Positions 48,983 to 60,311 of a stretch of 64,000 bases of DNA are shown here, one piece after another. A program made the position numbers and the translations under genes. This DNA is from Sipunculus nudus (Eukaryota; Annelida; Sipuncula; Golfingiida; Sipunculidae). A model generated the notes under the pieces. The model saw nothing but the letters and a program-made list of their open reading frames with translations. It was not told the DNA's origin and searched no databases. Positions within the stretch are counted from its first letter, which is position 1. Each line of letters opens with the position of its first letter. Where the stretch lies: positions 39,060,019-39,124,018 of the forward strand of contig CM049306.1 of the NCBI GenBank assembly GCA_026874595.1, written 5' to 3'.

Positions 48983-49594
48983 TCATGCCATAGTAAACGA
49001 TCTTTCTATAGGACCCTGCAAAGCGCCAGGCTGTCCAAGACTTGGAACACCGTTGTTAGTATAAAATGTGTCTTTGATTTTCCTGGTCCTGGCATATTCC
49101 GGTTTATGCAGATTGTAAGATTTAGCGATACCCCAGCCATACTCACAAGATGACGTAATGGGAAAGTCAAATTTGGCTTCAGGTGAAAGTTGATGGCGTC
49201 TATGTAGATACTGATAACGTCCCTTGCCTTCTTTGGTGAAGCCTTCGTACAAGGTGTCTTTAGTTCCAGGACTTGCTGGTCTCATTTCAATAAAATCACT
49301 AGATTTTAATTGTGTGGACTCAGTTGCTCTTTTTGTAGCAAGATCCTGTTGCTTTTTAAGTTCTTTGGCAAATTTTCTAGGGTTAATACTTGGTAGTCCG
49401 GTCTTAGGGTCCAACCTATGATCAGTTCGTTTCACATACCTTTGAGCTAAAACATCGTTTGCGTCTTCCTCTTTTTCATTCTGTCTTTCCATTTTCTTAG
49501 TAAAATGCCACTTGAGTCTTGTATCGGTTTCTTTCGCATACTGCTCAGCGTAGAAAGACTGAAGTTTGACGTCAGCTGGAAAACTGCGAGCCAT
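48983..49594 (-). CDS. SPMIP1/ATP6V1FNB-like protein, probable axonemal microtubule inner protein (paralogue 2)
   Basis: An intact 203-residue frame in a single exon, from ATG at 49594 to TGA at 48983. It starts MARSFPAD like the 29-kb copy and shares LYEGFTKEGKGRYQYL (about residues 115-130), PEAKFDFPITSSCEYGWG (about 138-155), PEYARTRKIKDTFYTNNGVPSL and, at the N terminus, KETDTRLKWH. The middle (about 35-100) is charged and diverged, as expected of a peptide threading along microtubules. The family role inferred is binding inside ciliary or sperm doublets. Unlike the 29-kb copy it needs no extra exon for its C terminus (ends ERSFTMA). It lies head-to-head with FBXL5; start codons are 217 bp apart. 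One aromatic of the shared SSWEYGW block is a cysteine here. Confidence 0.75.
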   Translation of the reverse strand: MARSFPADVKLQSFYAEQYAKETDTRLKWHFTKKMERQNEKEEDANDVLAQRYVKRTDHRLDPKTGLPSINPRKFAKELKKQQDLATKRATESTQLKSSDFIEMRPASPGTKDTLYEGFTKEGKGRYQYLHRRHQLSPEAKFDFPITSSCEYGWGIAKSYNLHKPEYARTRKIKDTFYTNNGVPSLGQPGALQGPIERSFTMA

Positions 49595-49811
49595 TTTGAT
49601 ACTGTTGGTATTGTCCGCCCCCTAATATAATTTATATATAGTTCACTCTCTCGTGCACACGTGTAGGTTGTACACGGTGCACTCCTTATATGAGCGCCCC
49701 TGTTACGGTCACCAGGCAGGTGCTCACTGCCGCGTGTCAACGTTGCCCGGGCCAACGGTACGTCACAGATCTCGGCCGCACAACGTGAGCTCACGAGATC
49801 AAAATACCAAA
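49595..49811. promoter_or_regulatory. Bidirectional promoter between the SPMIP1-like gene and FBXL5
   Basis: 217 bp of GC-richer, CpG-containing DNA between divergent start codons, with no room for separate promoters of usual size. It contains an X-box-like GTTGCCCGGGCCAAC (49742-49756), TACGTCA (49759-49765) and CAGATCTCG (49766-49774), in the same order as in front of the 29-kb paralogue. Confidence 0.7.
49742..49756 (-). promoter_or_regulatory. Degenerate X-box
   Basis: GTTGCC is a perfect left half; the right half GCCAAC departs from RGYAAC at one position, and the spacer is 3 bases. Located 148-162 bp upstream of the SPMIP1-like start and 56-70 bp upstream of the FBXL5 start. Confidence 0.45.
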
Positions 49812-49904
49812 ATGGCGCCGTTCATGTCAGACGAAACAGCGGTGGATGTATTTGCTGTCCCCCATTCTCGAATGAAAATGTTGGTGGATGGGTACAGTGA
49901 AAAG
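49812..49904 (+). CDS. FBXL5: FBXL5 exon 1: start of hemerythrin-like domain
   Basis: ATG at 49812 in a good context (AAAATGG) opens 31 codons that end at donor AAAG|GTATTC. The peptide MAPFMSDETAVDVFAVPHSR followed by MKMLVDGYSEK matches, as I know it, the vertebrate FBXL5 start (MAPF....VDVF..PH.RMK.LV). His18 corresponds to the first iron ligand of the hemerythrin-like domain (His15 in human). FBXL5 is the substrate receptor of an SCF ubiquitin ligase that marks IRP2 (and IRP1) for destruction when iron and oxygen bind this domain. Codon phase at the donor is 0, matching exon 2. Confidence 0.93.
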
Positions 49905-52169
49905 GTATTCTATATGAGCATTATATCAAGCTTATGATACCAGCTCCATTTCCCCACCTGTCTTCTTTGTTATCAGTGTCATTTAGTTGAAGATGGTGGC
50001 AAGTCTCATGTTCCTTCCTCTCACCTCCTCAGGTTACCTGACGGCTAGCACATCCCTCAGCGTCACACTAGTAAACATCTTGTTTATCTAATTCTAAATT
50101 GACACTGTTGTGTCTGAAAAAAATAATCTGCGCAGTGTTCGTTTATAAAGTTAGGATAATGGCATGTCAAATATTGTCAACCATTTAATCATAGCTGATT
50201 ATGACCAGACGGATTGTGTAAGTTTGTGACAGGTCCAAACTGTGGTGTATTGTCACTTTTGACTGATAGTGATAGTGTGTCTTATTAGCATTAATGAATA
50301 GTAATTATTATCGGTTTGTGACTGTGATACTAACCATTACTCAATGATGTTGCTGTCAAGTGTATATATAATAGGTTTGTTTGTGTATTAAGATGTGATG
50401 CAATATTGGACGATTGACAAAATAACACGGGGATCGAATCATCAGACACTACAGTTACAACATGTATGTTGTTATTGTCTTCACAAATACATTGCGCATT
50501 TTCCTTCAGTCCTCAGTGTAAACATTTTGGTCTTGTTTTCTTTAAAAAAAAATAATTGTCAAAAACAAATTTACACGGGAAGAAGTGCAGATTTGAATGA
50601 TATTACTTTAAAATGTGCTGTACACAAATTATCTAAAATGAGAGACTTGTTTGTTTTACTCTCCTGCATATTATCTTTTGTTGATGATGCCGTAGATATC
50701 GTCCATAAACATACACAGGATTTGCTTTTTAAGATATATATTTAGATCATGAAGCTCCCATTATCTAGCCATGGAAAAAATAGTGTCCTATAACTTCTGT
50801 AATTTGGTATTGCATAAAGTTTGTTACTTTAAACAGAAGCAGATTCAGAAATAATTACTCCAGTAAGTTCTGGGGTCGGAGTACTTGTAAAGTGCTATCA
50901 GATTAGTTCTAATAATAGATAATTATTATATTGATAGGCTGCAGTTATACAGGTCATTTATGCCATTAGACTGTCCTGTGTAAAACTACTGGTGTATACT
51001 AATTATGCTTTAAATAAACTTCACACATAAATTTGATAATTTACAAGATCACACACATGTCTGATCTGAAAGTTTCATGTCTGGGCTTGAAGCACATCAT
51101 TAAATCAGGATGGTGTGATTCCCACAGTGGCAAATTAATTTATATATGTAGACTACTAAGCATGCTTTGCTAGTATCACCTGAAAGTATCTGTTTATTTC
51201 ATAATTTTTGCCTGGAATGATGAGCTGGTTTATTCAAATATCTTTAAGAATTTGAGCAATGTTATGTAGTATTGTGGGAAGATTTACCTCACTATATCTT
51301 CCATATAATTTAGGAATTTATTTCATTCAGTAATACTAATTACAAATGACCAGTGCCTGGTCTGTATGTGCTTGGATCAGTCAAAGTTTAGAGAGTCATG
51401 TGTGTCTCTGAACTTGAAACCTTTCTAATTTCATCATTGTGAAAAGTTTCTTATTTGAAAGATGGATGCATCAGTATTTAAAGAAGAACATATTCATTTA
51501 AATTCTAAGTGTGCACTGAGTGTGGTTATTCTTTTAAACCTAAATCCATGAGACCTTTACTCAAGTTTGATATCAGGTCACTCTATATTATTAAAAGTGG
51601 CTGTACATTAATTGAGAAAAATTAACTGTGTTCAAGCCTTGGCAGCAAGTGAATGCCCAGTGCTAGGAATATTTTCATTGTAACTGATTAAAAGATTGAT
51701 TAATTTTTGTGCCTAGTTTAACTTGGTTATCCATTCAGTTATCACTGGAAATCCTACTTTTTGTTGTGTACAGAATGCCAATTTGAGAATCTTAAATGAA
51801 GAGAGCTGTCTCTTGAACCATTGCCAATTGATCTACTTGTTAAAGAAATTATGGTCTTTCAAACAAGTTGACAACTTTCCATTTGGCATTCCAGTATCAT
51901 TAATGGCTTAAAAATTGGCAAATTTCCAATGTATCTACACTTGATTTAGTTACACTTGTTGACATAGAAAAAAAATGTTGAAGGGTATTCCCTCAAGCCT
52001 CATTGTGTAAATACCATGCCATGCTTTGGGGATGACATGATAATGTATTATATCATGATGCCTTCAAGTGAAGACCTCTCAAAGTTTACAGCTTTCAGTG
52101 GCATGAAAAATTACTTCTTAGCAAATCAGCATGTTATTGTCCTATTATTAACATATGTAATAATGATAC

Positions 52170-54520
52170 AAACAAGATAGGCTTGGATTTTGCTGGTGTA
52201 CTGCTCCATATGTTGATGAGTTTTATTTCTGCATCCATATTTTAGCTAATAAAAAAATATAGCTAGACCTACTAAGGTCCCCCAAGAGCCAACCATAAAA
52301 TATCATATTTTCCTTTCTTTTAACATTCTTCTGCCATAGATCGTCAATATGGCTGATTTTCAATAAGTGATATATTGGCACAATATTAGTCCTAGGTCAC
52401 AGATTTGCATCAGATTTTTTCTTTAGCCTTGACCTTTTCCCTAAGGCTGTCCAGTGGGTAGGGAATTAGCAAACTAACATAACAGTCTCAGAAACTACAA
52501 GAGCTAGCATCAAGTTTTGTGCAAATGTTGGTCACATAACTCTTTATTTGAAATTGCAGTTTTTGTGGCACCACCTACATAGACCTTTTTTTACGGGCAT
52601 AAACTTCATAATTTTAGCCTCTTTCAACTTAAAAATGTTTTATGGTGAAACTGAAATTTTGACCTGTCCATGCATGTTTGGTGGCTTTTTTGTACACAAG
52701 TCTGGTGTCTTCATCTACAATGACTTTTGCACAGTGTATGTCCCTGCCTATTTTCAGGAGGGATTTGATAAATCAGCCTGAAATTGGGCAGATGAATACA
52801 TCTCAGATGGCTTTGTTGTTTTTGCAGTGTGTGCTGCTGCTTATTCCTCAGGAGTGATTTTACATATCAGTCTGAAATTATACGTGTCCATACATCTCGG
52901 GTAGTTTTGTTGTATGCAAGACTTTGGTGCCACCTACAATTGTTTTAAGCATCTGTGCACATAGCCGAAGAGTGGTTTAAAGTACTATGGTTGTCTTCTT
53001 ATTTGCGGTGGTTTCAAATTCGCGATATACGCGGTCGCTCTGACCGCGAAATTGAAACCGGGCAGTTTTGAATGCATATATACCAGACCATGATCATTAA
53101 TTTCATAAGCTGCCGATAGTTTGCGACAGTTGAGATTTGTCTTCAGCTACTTAGTGATGTTCATCGAGCCTGGTGCATATACGTTAAATGATTCAGGGAG
53201 AATGACAGGGCCCATTTAAAATAATATCAGTTGGGTTAGATGCAAAAACTGGGATACTTTGCAGGTGCGTGCTAACGCCGGCGGATGCGCCCGGCAGTTA
53301 TTCCTTTCCCCCAGCACATGACTGAAAAGTGTCAATGCACGCTGGGCAGTAATATTTAAAAATTAAGTGTATGTGTGCCAAGTTAGATGGCATCCAGTGC
53401 CGCTTAAAAAAAAAGAATATTGAGTAGATGGTACTCTTTCACATTGTGCCGTATTTAGTCATGTTAATGAATAAAATTTGCCACTAAAGAAGTGAACATA
53501 GCCGCTAGGGTTGCGCCACCTTGTAACTGTATAAAAGACTAATTCTGTGAAATCATGACGCGCCAAACGATGTATGTTTTGCTAGTGATGACGTGAATTT
53601 TGAATATATTTGAAAGGTTGCATTTCATTTTGGGACCAAAGTGCCGTAAAACAGTAGAATATTATTTTTTTTTCTTCAGATTTTAACTGTGAGAAACTGA
53701 ATACGGTTCCTTCTTCCACCTATATGGAAGTAATTAGCAACATAAACGGCACTCAAATTATTCTGGGCACATCCCTGCCTTTGATACTGAAACAAGGGGG
53801 CAACCTACAAGCGTCCATTGTTGGTTGAGAAAGTAATTACGACTCGACTTTTAATTAACAGGAGTAAGATACCCTTATCAAGACAGTTTCCCTGAACAAA
53901 CTTAATATACGGTTTTGTAGTAACAGGTTGATTTCTCGACGCACCTTAATAACATTTGAGTTGTTTTTAATGAGCCTCGGCCCTGAACTAATTACAGCCA
54001 GCGGGGTCAATGCTTCCTGCAGGCGTCGGCTCAGCCGTCTGTGAATGTTTGAACATGCGATATCCGGACAGAAAAATAGTAGACCTAGATAACAGTGAAA
54101 TCACCGGTAAATGAAATTATGTTTGATAATAAAATATACAACTAGTCCAATGATAGAGTGCAAAAAAGGAACCCCGTGAAACTTGTAAAAATATAAAAAC
54201 CGCGAAAATTCAGCCCCGCCGATATAAAGGCAACCCCAGTATATGCCTGAATTTTGCATGTCCATACATCTTTACTGGCTTTCCAGCACACAAGACTGGT
54301 GATGCCTTCTACAGTCATTTTTGGGTTGTGTCCACCAATGCCAATATTTCTGCAATGACGTTTGTGTAATTGGTGCACATACTTGGGTTCAGAATGTTCA
54401 GTGCTTGCATTGTAAATATTAATGTCACACTTTTACTTGAAATGTAATGGTCCAGCATGGAAGCATCATCCCTGATGTACATCCCATTGCACAGGTTCGC
54501 ATTAGGCCTGTAGGCCTTGT
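52170..54520 (+). repeat. Intronic repeat family, copy 1 (interrupted)
   Basis: Tandemly built from a ~120-bp theme: 'GCCTGAAATT...CATACATCT...GTTGTATaCAAGACTGGTGgtGCCACCTaCAaTgaTTTTt'. Units start near 52777, 52874 and 54244; the tail 'GGTTCGCATTAGGCCTGTAGGCCTT' lies at 54494-54518. The same arrangement recurs at 58150-59995. A 1255-bp transposon splits this copy at 52984/54240. Confidence 0.7.
52985..54239. mobile_element. DNA transposon inserted at TA, non-autonomous
   Basis: Ends CTATGGTTGTCTTCTTATTT and (complement) CTGGGGTTGCCTTTATATCG are inverted repeats, and TA lies on both sides (52983-52984 and 54240-54241). Inside there is another mirrored TTCGCG theme near each end. No transposase frame was seen. 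The undisturbed form of the target is present at about 59680 in the second copy of the host repeat, which confirms the insertion. The TA target suits Tc1/mariner-pogo. Confidence 0.75.
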
Positions 54521-54994
54521 TATATATATTGAACAGGTTATAGTTATTTTATATACTGTGTATTCAGTACCACAGCTGATGTAGAAGCCAAATATAATGT
54601 AACCTAGTAGTGTCATTTTCTGTTTCCCTGCACTACTACTGCTAGAGGCACAATCTTAGGTTTCTTTTAGTTTTAAATTATACTATCACATGTTGAACAA
54701 ATAGAAGATTATTAAGGTCCCCATAGTTCCATGAAAAGAATATGTTCAACATATTACATAAAAGGTCAATACCAGCATTATGTAACAATGTAATAAGAAA
54801 TAATATATTACATTTAAATAAATGTATGTTAACCGATATTTAAGAATTGTGGAATAATATCAGTCCTTTCCAGTTAAAACAGGATGTGTGAGCATCTTTA
54901 GTCACACCTGTGCTGCAGTGCGTAACATTAATAACAACTGGTGATATTTATGGTGAACTGAATGGCAGCAAAGAAATAAATTTCTTAATTTTTA

Positions 54995-55680
54995 GCTCAG
55001 CTGACTTTCAGTCATGCTGAGCTATAGCGATCACTCTTTGTCCGTCTGTCTGTCCATCCGTCTGTCCGTTAACCAGGCACAAATCGTAACTGCTGGACCT
55101 AGAATTTTTGGCATACATATTGATCAAGAGGTGTTACATCAGTTCCTGCAGACTGGTGGCGCCACCTAATTCCTGCAGACTGGTGGCACCACCTGTATTT
55201 TTTCAATTTTTTTTCTCTTTTTTGATACCTTTAAGGATGTAGTTATCTGTCAACAGGGTACAAATCCTAACGACTGGACCTAGAATCTTCATTCTACACA
55301 CACAGGTATACCCATGAAAAGTCTCCATAGAAACCTGAAATTAGGTCTCTGTTACCCATATCCTTTGAGCTATGGCACTCCAAAGTACAGCTCAGAATAA
55401 TGGAAAATTTGATACAAAAGCTGATGTATCTAAACAACTAATGCAGAGATCACCAGTTTCATTAGTTTCTGCAGACTGGTGGAGCCACCTGTATTTTTTT
55501 AAAGGTTACACATTTTTTCTCTGTTTTTGAGATATATAAATACAGACACAATTTTGGCCTGTTGGTTAATGTTTGATGCTCCAGTTGAATGGGTATATAC
55601 TACCATTCAGATGATAAAATTTCCTTTTGCGAATCTCTTCCCAGTCAGCTGAGCCTCATGACCCATGGGTCACTTGTTTA
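54995..55680 (+). repeat. AGCTCAGCTGA element, complete-looking copy
   Basis: It opens TTTTAGCTCAGCTGAC, has GAGCTATAG and a TCCGTCTG run (55038-55070), three loose internal copies of 'GCAGACTGGTGG.GCCACCTG' (55150, 55175, 55468) and closes GCTGAGCCTCATGACCCATGGGTCACTTG. Ends resemble the 2.17-kb and 4.75-kb repeats. Confidence 0.75.
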
Positions 55681-57190
55681 GTGAACCTTTGAGCTTGTGT
55701 GATGGCGCAGCATTGTCCGTACATTAACCCATGCTATCTCAAATAACTCATGCTATCACAAAAACAGTCAGAACTAGCAGCGCCAAATTTTATGGTAGAA
55801 TCAGTCACACATCAAACTTTATCAGATTCAGCTTATTTTGCCAACATCTGCATTTTATGGGGAAAAAGCTAGAAATCCTTCAAAAGTCTTCTTCTCTGAA
55901 AATGTCCAGCCAAATTGTTTAATATTTCATAGAAATATTTCCAGGAATGAGCTCTCTCAAGTTTATACTGTATTATATCTAATTGTTCGACCATAAAAAA
56001 ATAAAATAAATTTTACAGAGGTCGATTAAATGGAGGATAATTAGAAATTAGTACCTTGCAATCACGTCATGGTCGAATAAATAGAATCGCTTTTATGTAT
56101 GGGTTCGTCAGCCATCACCTCAGTTCATGGTCGTGTCTCTCGTATTGTCCATTACAGATATATCTTTATTTGTGCTATTAAATCCCGTCATGTGACAATA
56201 TAATAGGTTACAAAATAAATGTTATCCATTATATAAGGGAGCTGTTTCTTAAAATCAACTGTATTAATTCAAGTCAAATGGCGAGTTACGGGTGTTCATA
56301 CATTGCTGTGGTGGACATATGAAGTGCGTGATTTGCCGTCGTACGGTGGGCGATATTATAGCTTTTAAGAAAAATTTGGTTTATTATCTTGTCAGATCTT
56401 CTCAAAAATATCATAAATAAGACCAGTAAATTTCACAAGATTTTAATCGTATTTTAAAGAAATACAAAATACAAACATCCTGCTCACCGTGTTTGTAAGA
56501 AAACAAATATTCACAGCATGCTCAACGTATTTGTCAGTTATAAATACAAAGTGATGAATGCAAACTACGTTTCACAGAATACCTATTGTGTTTGTCAAGA
56601 CACTGTGTTATGTAAATGAGGTTGTTATATGAAAAACAAAAAGGAATAGTGAGGGAATATGTCGGTACAAAGGGGCTGAGGAAGCTTTAATAGCGAGTTT
56701 GGTTATAATACTGCCTGTTGTCCAAACACGGACAAGGGACATGGTTTCCCGGCCAAGTGTTCCCGTTGCCCAAACATTGATTAACATGAAAGGCGATAGT
56801 TTGCCCTTTGACCACTACCGTGTAATCTTGGTCAGACCGTGTCGGAGGGTAAACTGTGACCAGTCGGTAATTAGTGAGTCGATTTTCATTGAACGTAATT
56901 AATGGTGGGGCATCGGAAGCACCTAATAGGGCAAGACGTTCTCTAAACACTGCTTCATTTCATATTTCATGACTCATTTAATTGATATCGTGATCAACAT
57001 ACTGAGGTAAGATTTTCATTTTCAGCTGACTGCATGCAGATTTGTTTTTTTTTTAACTCGCATATTTCCACACAATGTAACTGTACCGGTATTCAGAATT
57101 ACTGAAATCATGAATGAAAATGCTCAATACTGACTCGATAATACGCGAAGTACAGAACCGTGTCTCTAGCGGTCCATAGAGAAACACAAT

Positions 57191-57230
<40 letters not shown>

Positions 57231-58149
57231 TATATAACAAAAGTAAATAAAAATAAGGATTATAAAATTTAATGATAATTCTTTTCACTTTTGAACCGTA
57301 GTGGTAAGAAAATTCGCCCATGTTTTTTTTTGTTATATTTATAACGATGCATTTATTAAATCTCAAATAAGTTAGATCATTCATACGGGACTGAAGGGAC
57401 GCAAAACGTGTAGTGTCATGGCTGAATCCAATAAATCACATAATTTTTGCTTATAAGTACGGTACTTTTTTCAGAGAGTTCCTCTCGATTAATATTTATT
57501 TAAGCGCTACTGGTTGTTGTTTAAGTCTGTTCCCATTTCCCATGTCCCATGCTGCTTTGCGCGTGGCCTGTGAGTTTGTGTTCATGGGCGAGCTATTTAC
57601 GCCCCAAACGACCAAGGGTGCCAGCCAAGAGATATGAATGCCGTGAATACAGCATTATTTTATAATTAACATGATTATCTTACGTCAGTTATCAACTACT
57701 ATCGAGCGAGTGTTAGAGATATCTTTTCGTCATCAAACGTCAATGTTTGGCATATTTACGGCAACAAGGTCAGGGGTCAGAGCTGACAGTCATGAGCCAT
57801 TTTAAACGTCGCTATAATGAGATCACTTTTGCGGAGTTTGTTAAAAGTATTAAAGAAAATCACATTTTTATAATGTAGAAGACGCTTTTACATTTGTCCT
57901 GATGAATGAAACAAACACCAAATACAGTATGTTACATATATTCCTTTATTTTATTCATCAGTCACTTACCTTACTGGATATGACTGGTCTCTTTCGACAC
58001 CATGTCCGCCAGTTTGGACATGATTCAGTGAGATGAAAAACTTTTCAAGCAGTCGAAAATTAGAGGAAATTTAGAAATTAATAACCTTGAATATTTTTGG
58101 AGGTCGTATAAATAGAGGGATCGAACAATTGGATGAAATACGGTAATAC
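55681..58149. other. Intron sequence, no exon seen
   Basis: Some decayed repeat words (ACCCATGCTATCTCAAATAACTC) at 55700-55800; a (CT)n tract at 57193-57225. No exon in phase with FBXL5. Confidence 0.5.
57193..57225. repeat. (CT)n microsatellite
   Basis: About 16 CT units. Confidence 0.95.
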
Positions 58150-59995
58150 AAATGGATCCTACTTACAGATAGCTTAACTTGGTCATTTGGCCAAATAAGC
58201 ATTGCAGTCTCAGAAATGGTTTGAGCTATCATCACTTAATTTTATAGAGGTGTTGGTCACAGGACTCATATTTCAAATTTACATTTTCTTGGCACCACCT
58301 GCATTAACCCACGGTCATCCATCTTCTGTTCATTAACCCACAATATCTTAGGAACAGCAGAAGCTAGCATCACCAAGTTTTATGCAAAAATCAGTCATGT
58401 GAAATGTTGTTGGATTGAATTTTTTGTGGCACCACCTGCATTGATTTTCATTTTACGGGGGAAGAGCAAGGAAACCTTTGGAACCCTTCTCTATAATTAT
58501 GCAGCCCAATTCTTTAATATTTCAAAGAAAATCCTAGAGATGATCTCTTTCAAGATTGTTCAAATGGCCGAGTTACAGGATATTGAATGTAGGTATTTTG
58601 CCAAGTAAGCATACTAACATTACAAACTCACAAAATTTTATGCAAATGTTGGTCACATGACTCATATTTGAAATGTAGATTTTGTTGCACCAACAGGTCT
58701 TTACTATGAAAAAGCTAGTAATTTTTGCCTCTTCCAGCTACTACTGTAGAAGTATTTTTTTTTATGAAACTGTCAAGCCAAATTTTTTATATTTCACAAG
58801 AATGATCCTACTATATTCCTAGGGTAGGGTTCTCTCAATTTTATAAGAATAGGTCAGGTTCATTGATTTTTGGTAGAGTAATAGAAAGCTGAAGCTGGTC
58901 ATGTGGCTAAATAAGCCTATATCAAAAGTTTGTTTGAAAAACTTATGAATATTTCAGCTTGAAAAAAGGACTGGTATTGTGACCAAAGTCTTTCAGTCTG
59001 TATAAACAGATTTGGTAACAGGCTTAGACTTTGTCTGTTTCTATAAATAGTTTGGTAGACTGCCAGCTATTTTAGATTTTGCAACAGGTCAGATTTCAGC
59101 CTGTATATCTATTTATAGCTTTGGCAGACTGCCAACTTTATCAGGTTTGGCAACAGTTCAAGAGTTCTCTCAGTGTAGTAACTGCACCTGGCGATTTGTT
59201 TTGCTTGACGGGGGGGGGGGGGGGATTGCTTTCTTCAGCTGAGCTTGGTCCGCCCAGTGCACCTGACTCAAGAGATGTTTGATATATTGGCCTGAAATTT
59301 GTTCTTGTAATCTGTTGTTGAAATTTTGTACATCTTTGATGGCTTTCTTGTACACAAGACAGCATTAGACAGGCCTCTCCACCTACAATGATTTTTGCTA
59401 AGTGTATGTCCCAGCTTATTTCTCATGAGGTATTTGATCGTCAGCCTGAAATTGTGCATATCTATACATCTCAGATTGCTTTGTCATATACAAGACTGGT
59501 GGTGTCTCCTACAGTAATTTTGCACTGTGTATGTCCCCGCTCAGGAGTGATTTGACATATCAGCCTGAAATTGTTTTAATGCTAATACATCTTGGAAAGT
59601 TTGTTGTATACAAGACTTGTAGTGCCACCTTGAATTGTTTTTGGATTTCATGCATCTGTGCGCATAGCTCAAGAGTGGTTTGAAGTATCAACCTGAAATT
59701 TTGCTTGTCTATACATCTTCATTGGCTTTCTCATACACAAGACTGGTGGCTCCACATACAATCATTTTGTGTTGTATACATCAGTGCTATATTTCAGGTG
59801 TGATGTATGTGTAATTGGTACTTGTTCTCTGGTTCAAAATGTCGAGTATTTGCATTGTACATATATACATGTCACACATGCACTTGAAAAGGGGTGAAGC
59901 ATGTTATCATGGAAGCATTGTATATAAAAATTTATAAATAATGGGATGTATATACCATTTCACAGGTTCGCCAAGGCCTGTTGGCCTTTTTTCAG
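58150..59995 (+). repeat. Intronic repeat family, copy 2
   Basis: Same order of themes as 52170-54520: 'ATTTTATGcAAATGTTGGTCACATGACTCATATTTGAAAT', then ~120-bp units at 59283, 59444, 59560 and 59690 beginning with 'GCCTGAAATT', and the tail 'GGTTCGCCAAGGCCTGTTGGCC' at 59964-59986. A G15 run lies at 59210-59224. Confidence 0.7.
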
Positions 59996-60131
59996 AATAT
60001 AAAGTACCAGTATCTGTATAGAACTGTGACCAAGTTGTTAACTGTTGCTTAATTAAAACAACAGGTATCATTACTATTTATCTTTTACTATGAGCACAGG
60101 GTAAATTTATAATTTTCTGTTTGCCTTTCAG

Positions 60132-60311
60132 TTGCAGGCCACTGACTTCCTAGATGTAAGGGGCATGCATACTTTGTTGGCCATACTTCACGAGACATTC
60201 CGTGAATTCAAGATGCATGAGCAGATAGAGAACCGATTCATCTTAACCAAGCTCAAGTCTAAACTGAAGAAACACTCGGTTAAGAATCAAGCAGTATGTA
60301 ACTGTCATAAG
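60132..60311 (+). CDS. FBXL5: FBXL5 exon 2: hemerythrin-like domain continued
   Basis: Acceptor TTGCCTTTCAG and donor AAG|GTAAGT bound 60 codons in phase 0 with exon 1. The hallmark FKMHEQIEN is identical to the vertebrate protein as I know it; numbering from exon 1, His60, Glu61 and Glu64 match iron ligands His57, Glu58 and Glu61 of human FBXL5, and His90 (NCHK) probably matches His80. The stretch between Glu64 and His90 is about seven residues longer than in human. The remaining ligands (human His126 and Glu130), the F-box and the leucine-rich repeats must lie beyond 64000, because no later exon is seen. Confidence 0.95.

Larger units (their letters stand above)
49905..60131 (+). other. FBXL5: FBXL5 intron 1 (about 10.2 kb)
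   Basis: It runs from GTATTC at 49905 to TTGCCTTTCAG at 60131. 49905-52170 appears mostly single-copy and gene-free; 52170-60000 is dominated by repeats described separately. Open frames inside it, such as 50395-50745, have no exon-like borders that keep phase with exons 1 and 2. Confidence 0.85.

Noticed and set aside
49224-49421. Plus-strand frame within the SPMIP1-like gene
   Set aside because: Shadow of the conserved minus-strand coding sequence.
49653-49794. Longer FBXL5 or antisense frames overlapping the shared promoter
   Set aside because: They start with non-ATG codons or run against the evident MAPF and MARSFPA starts.
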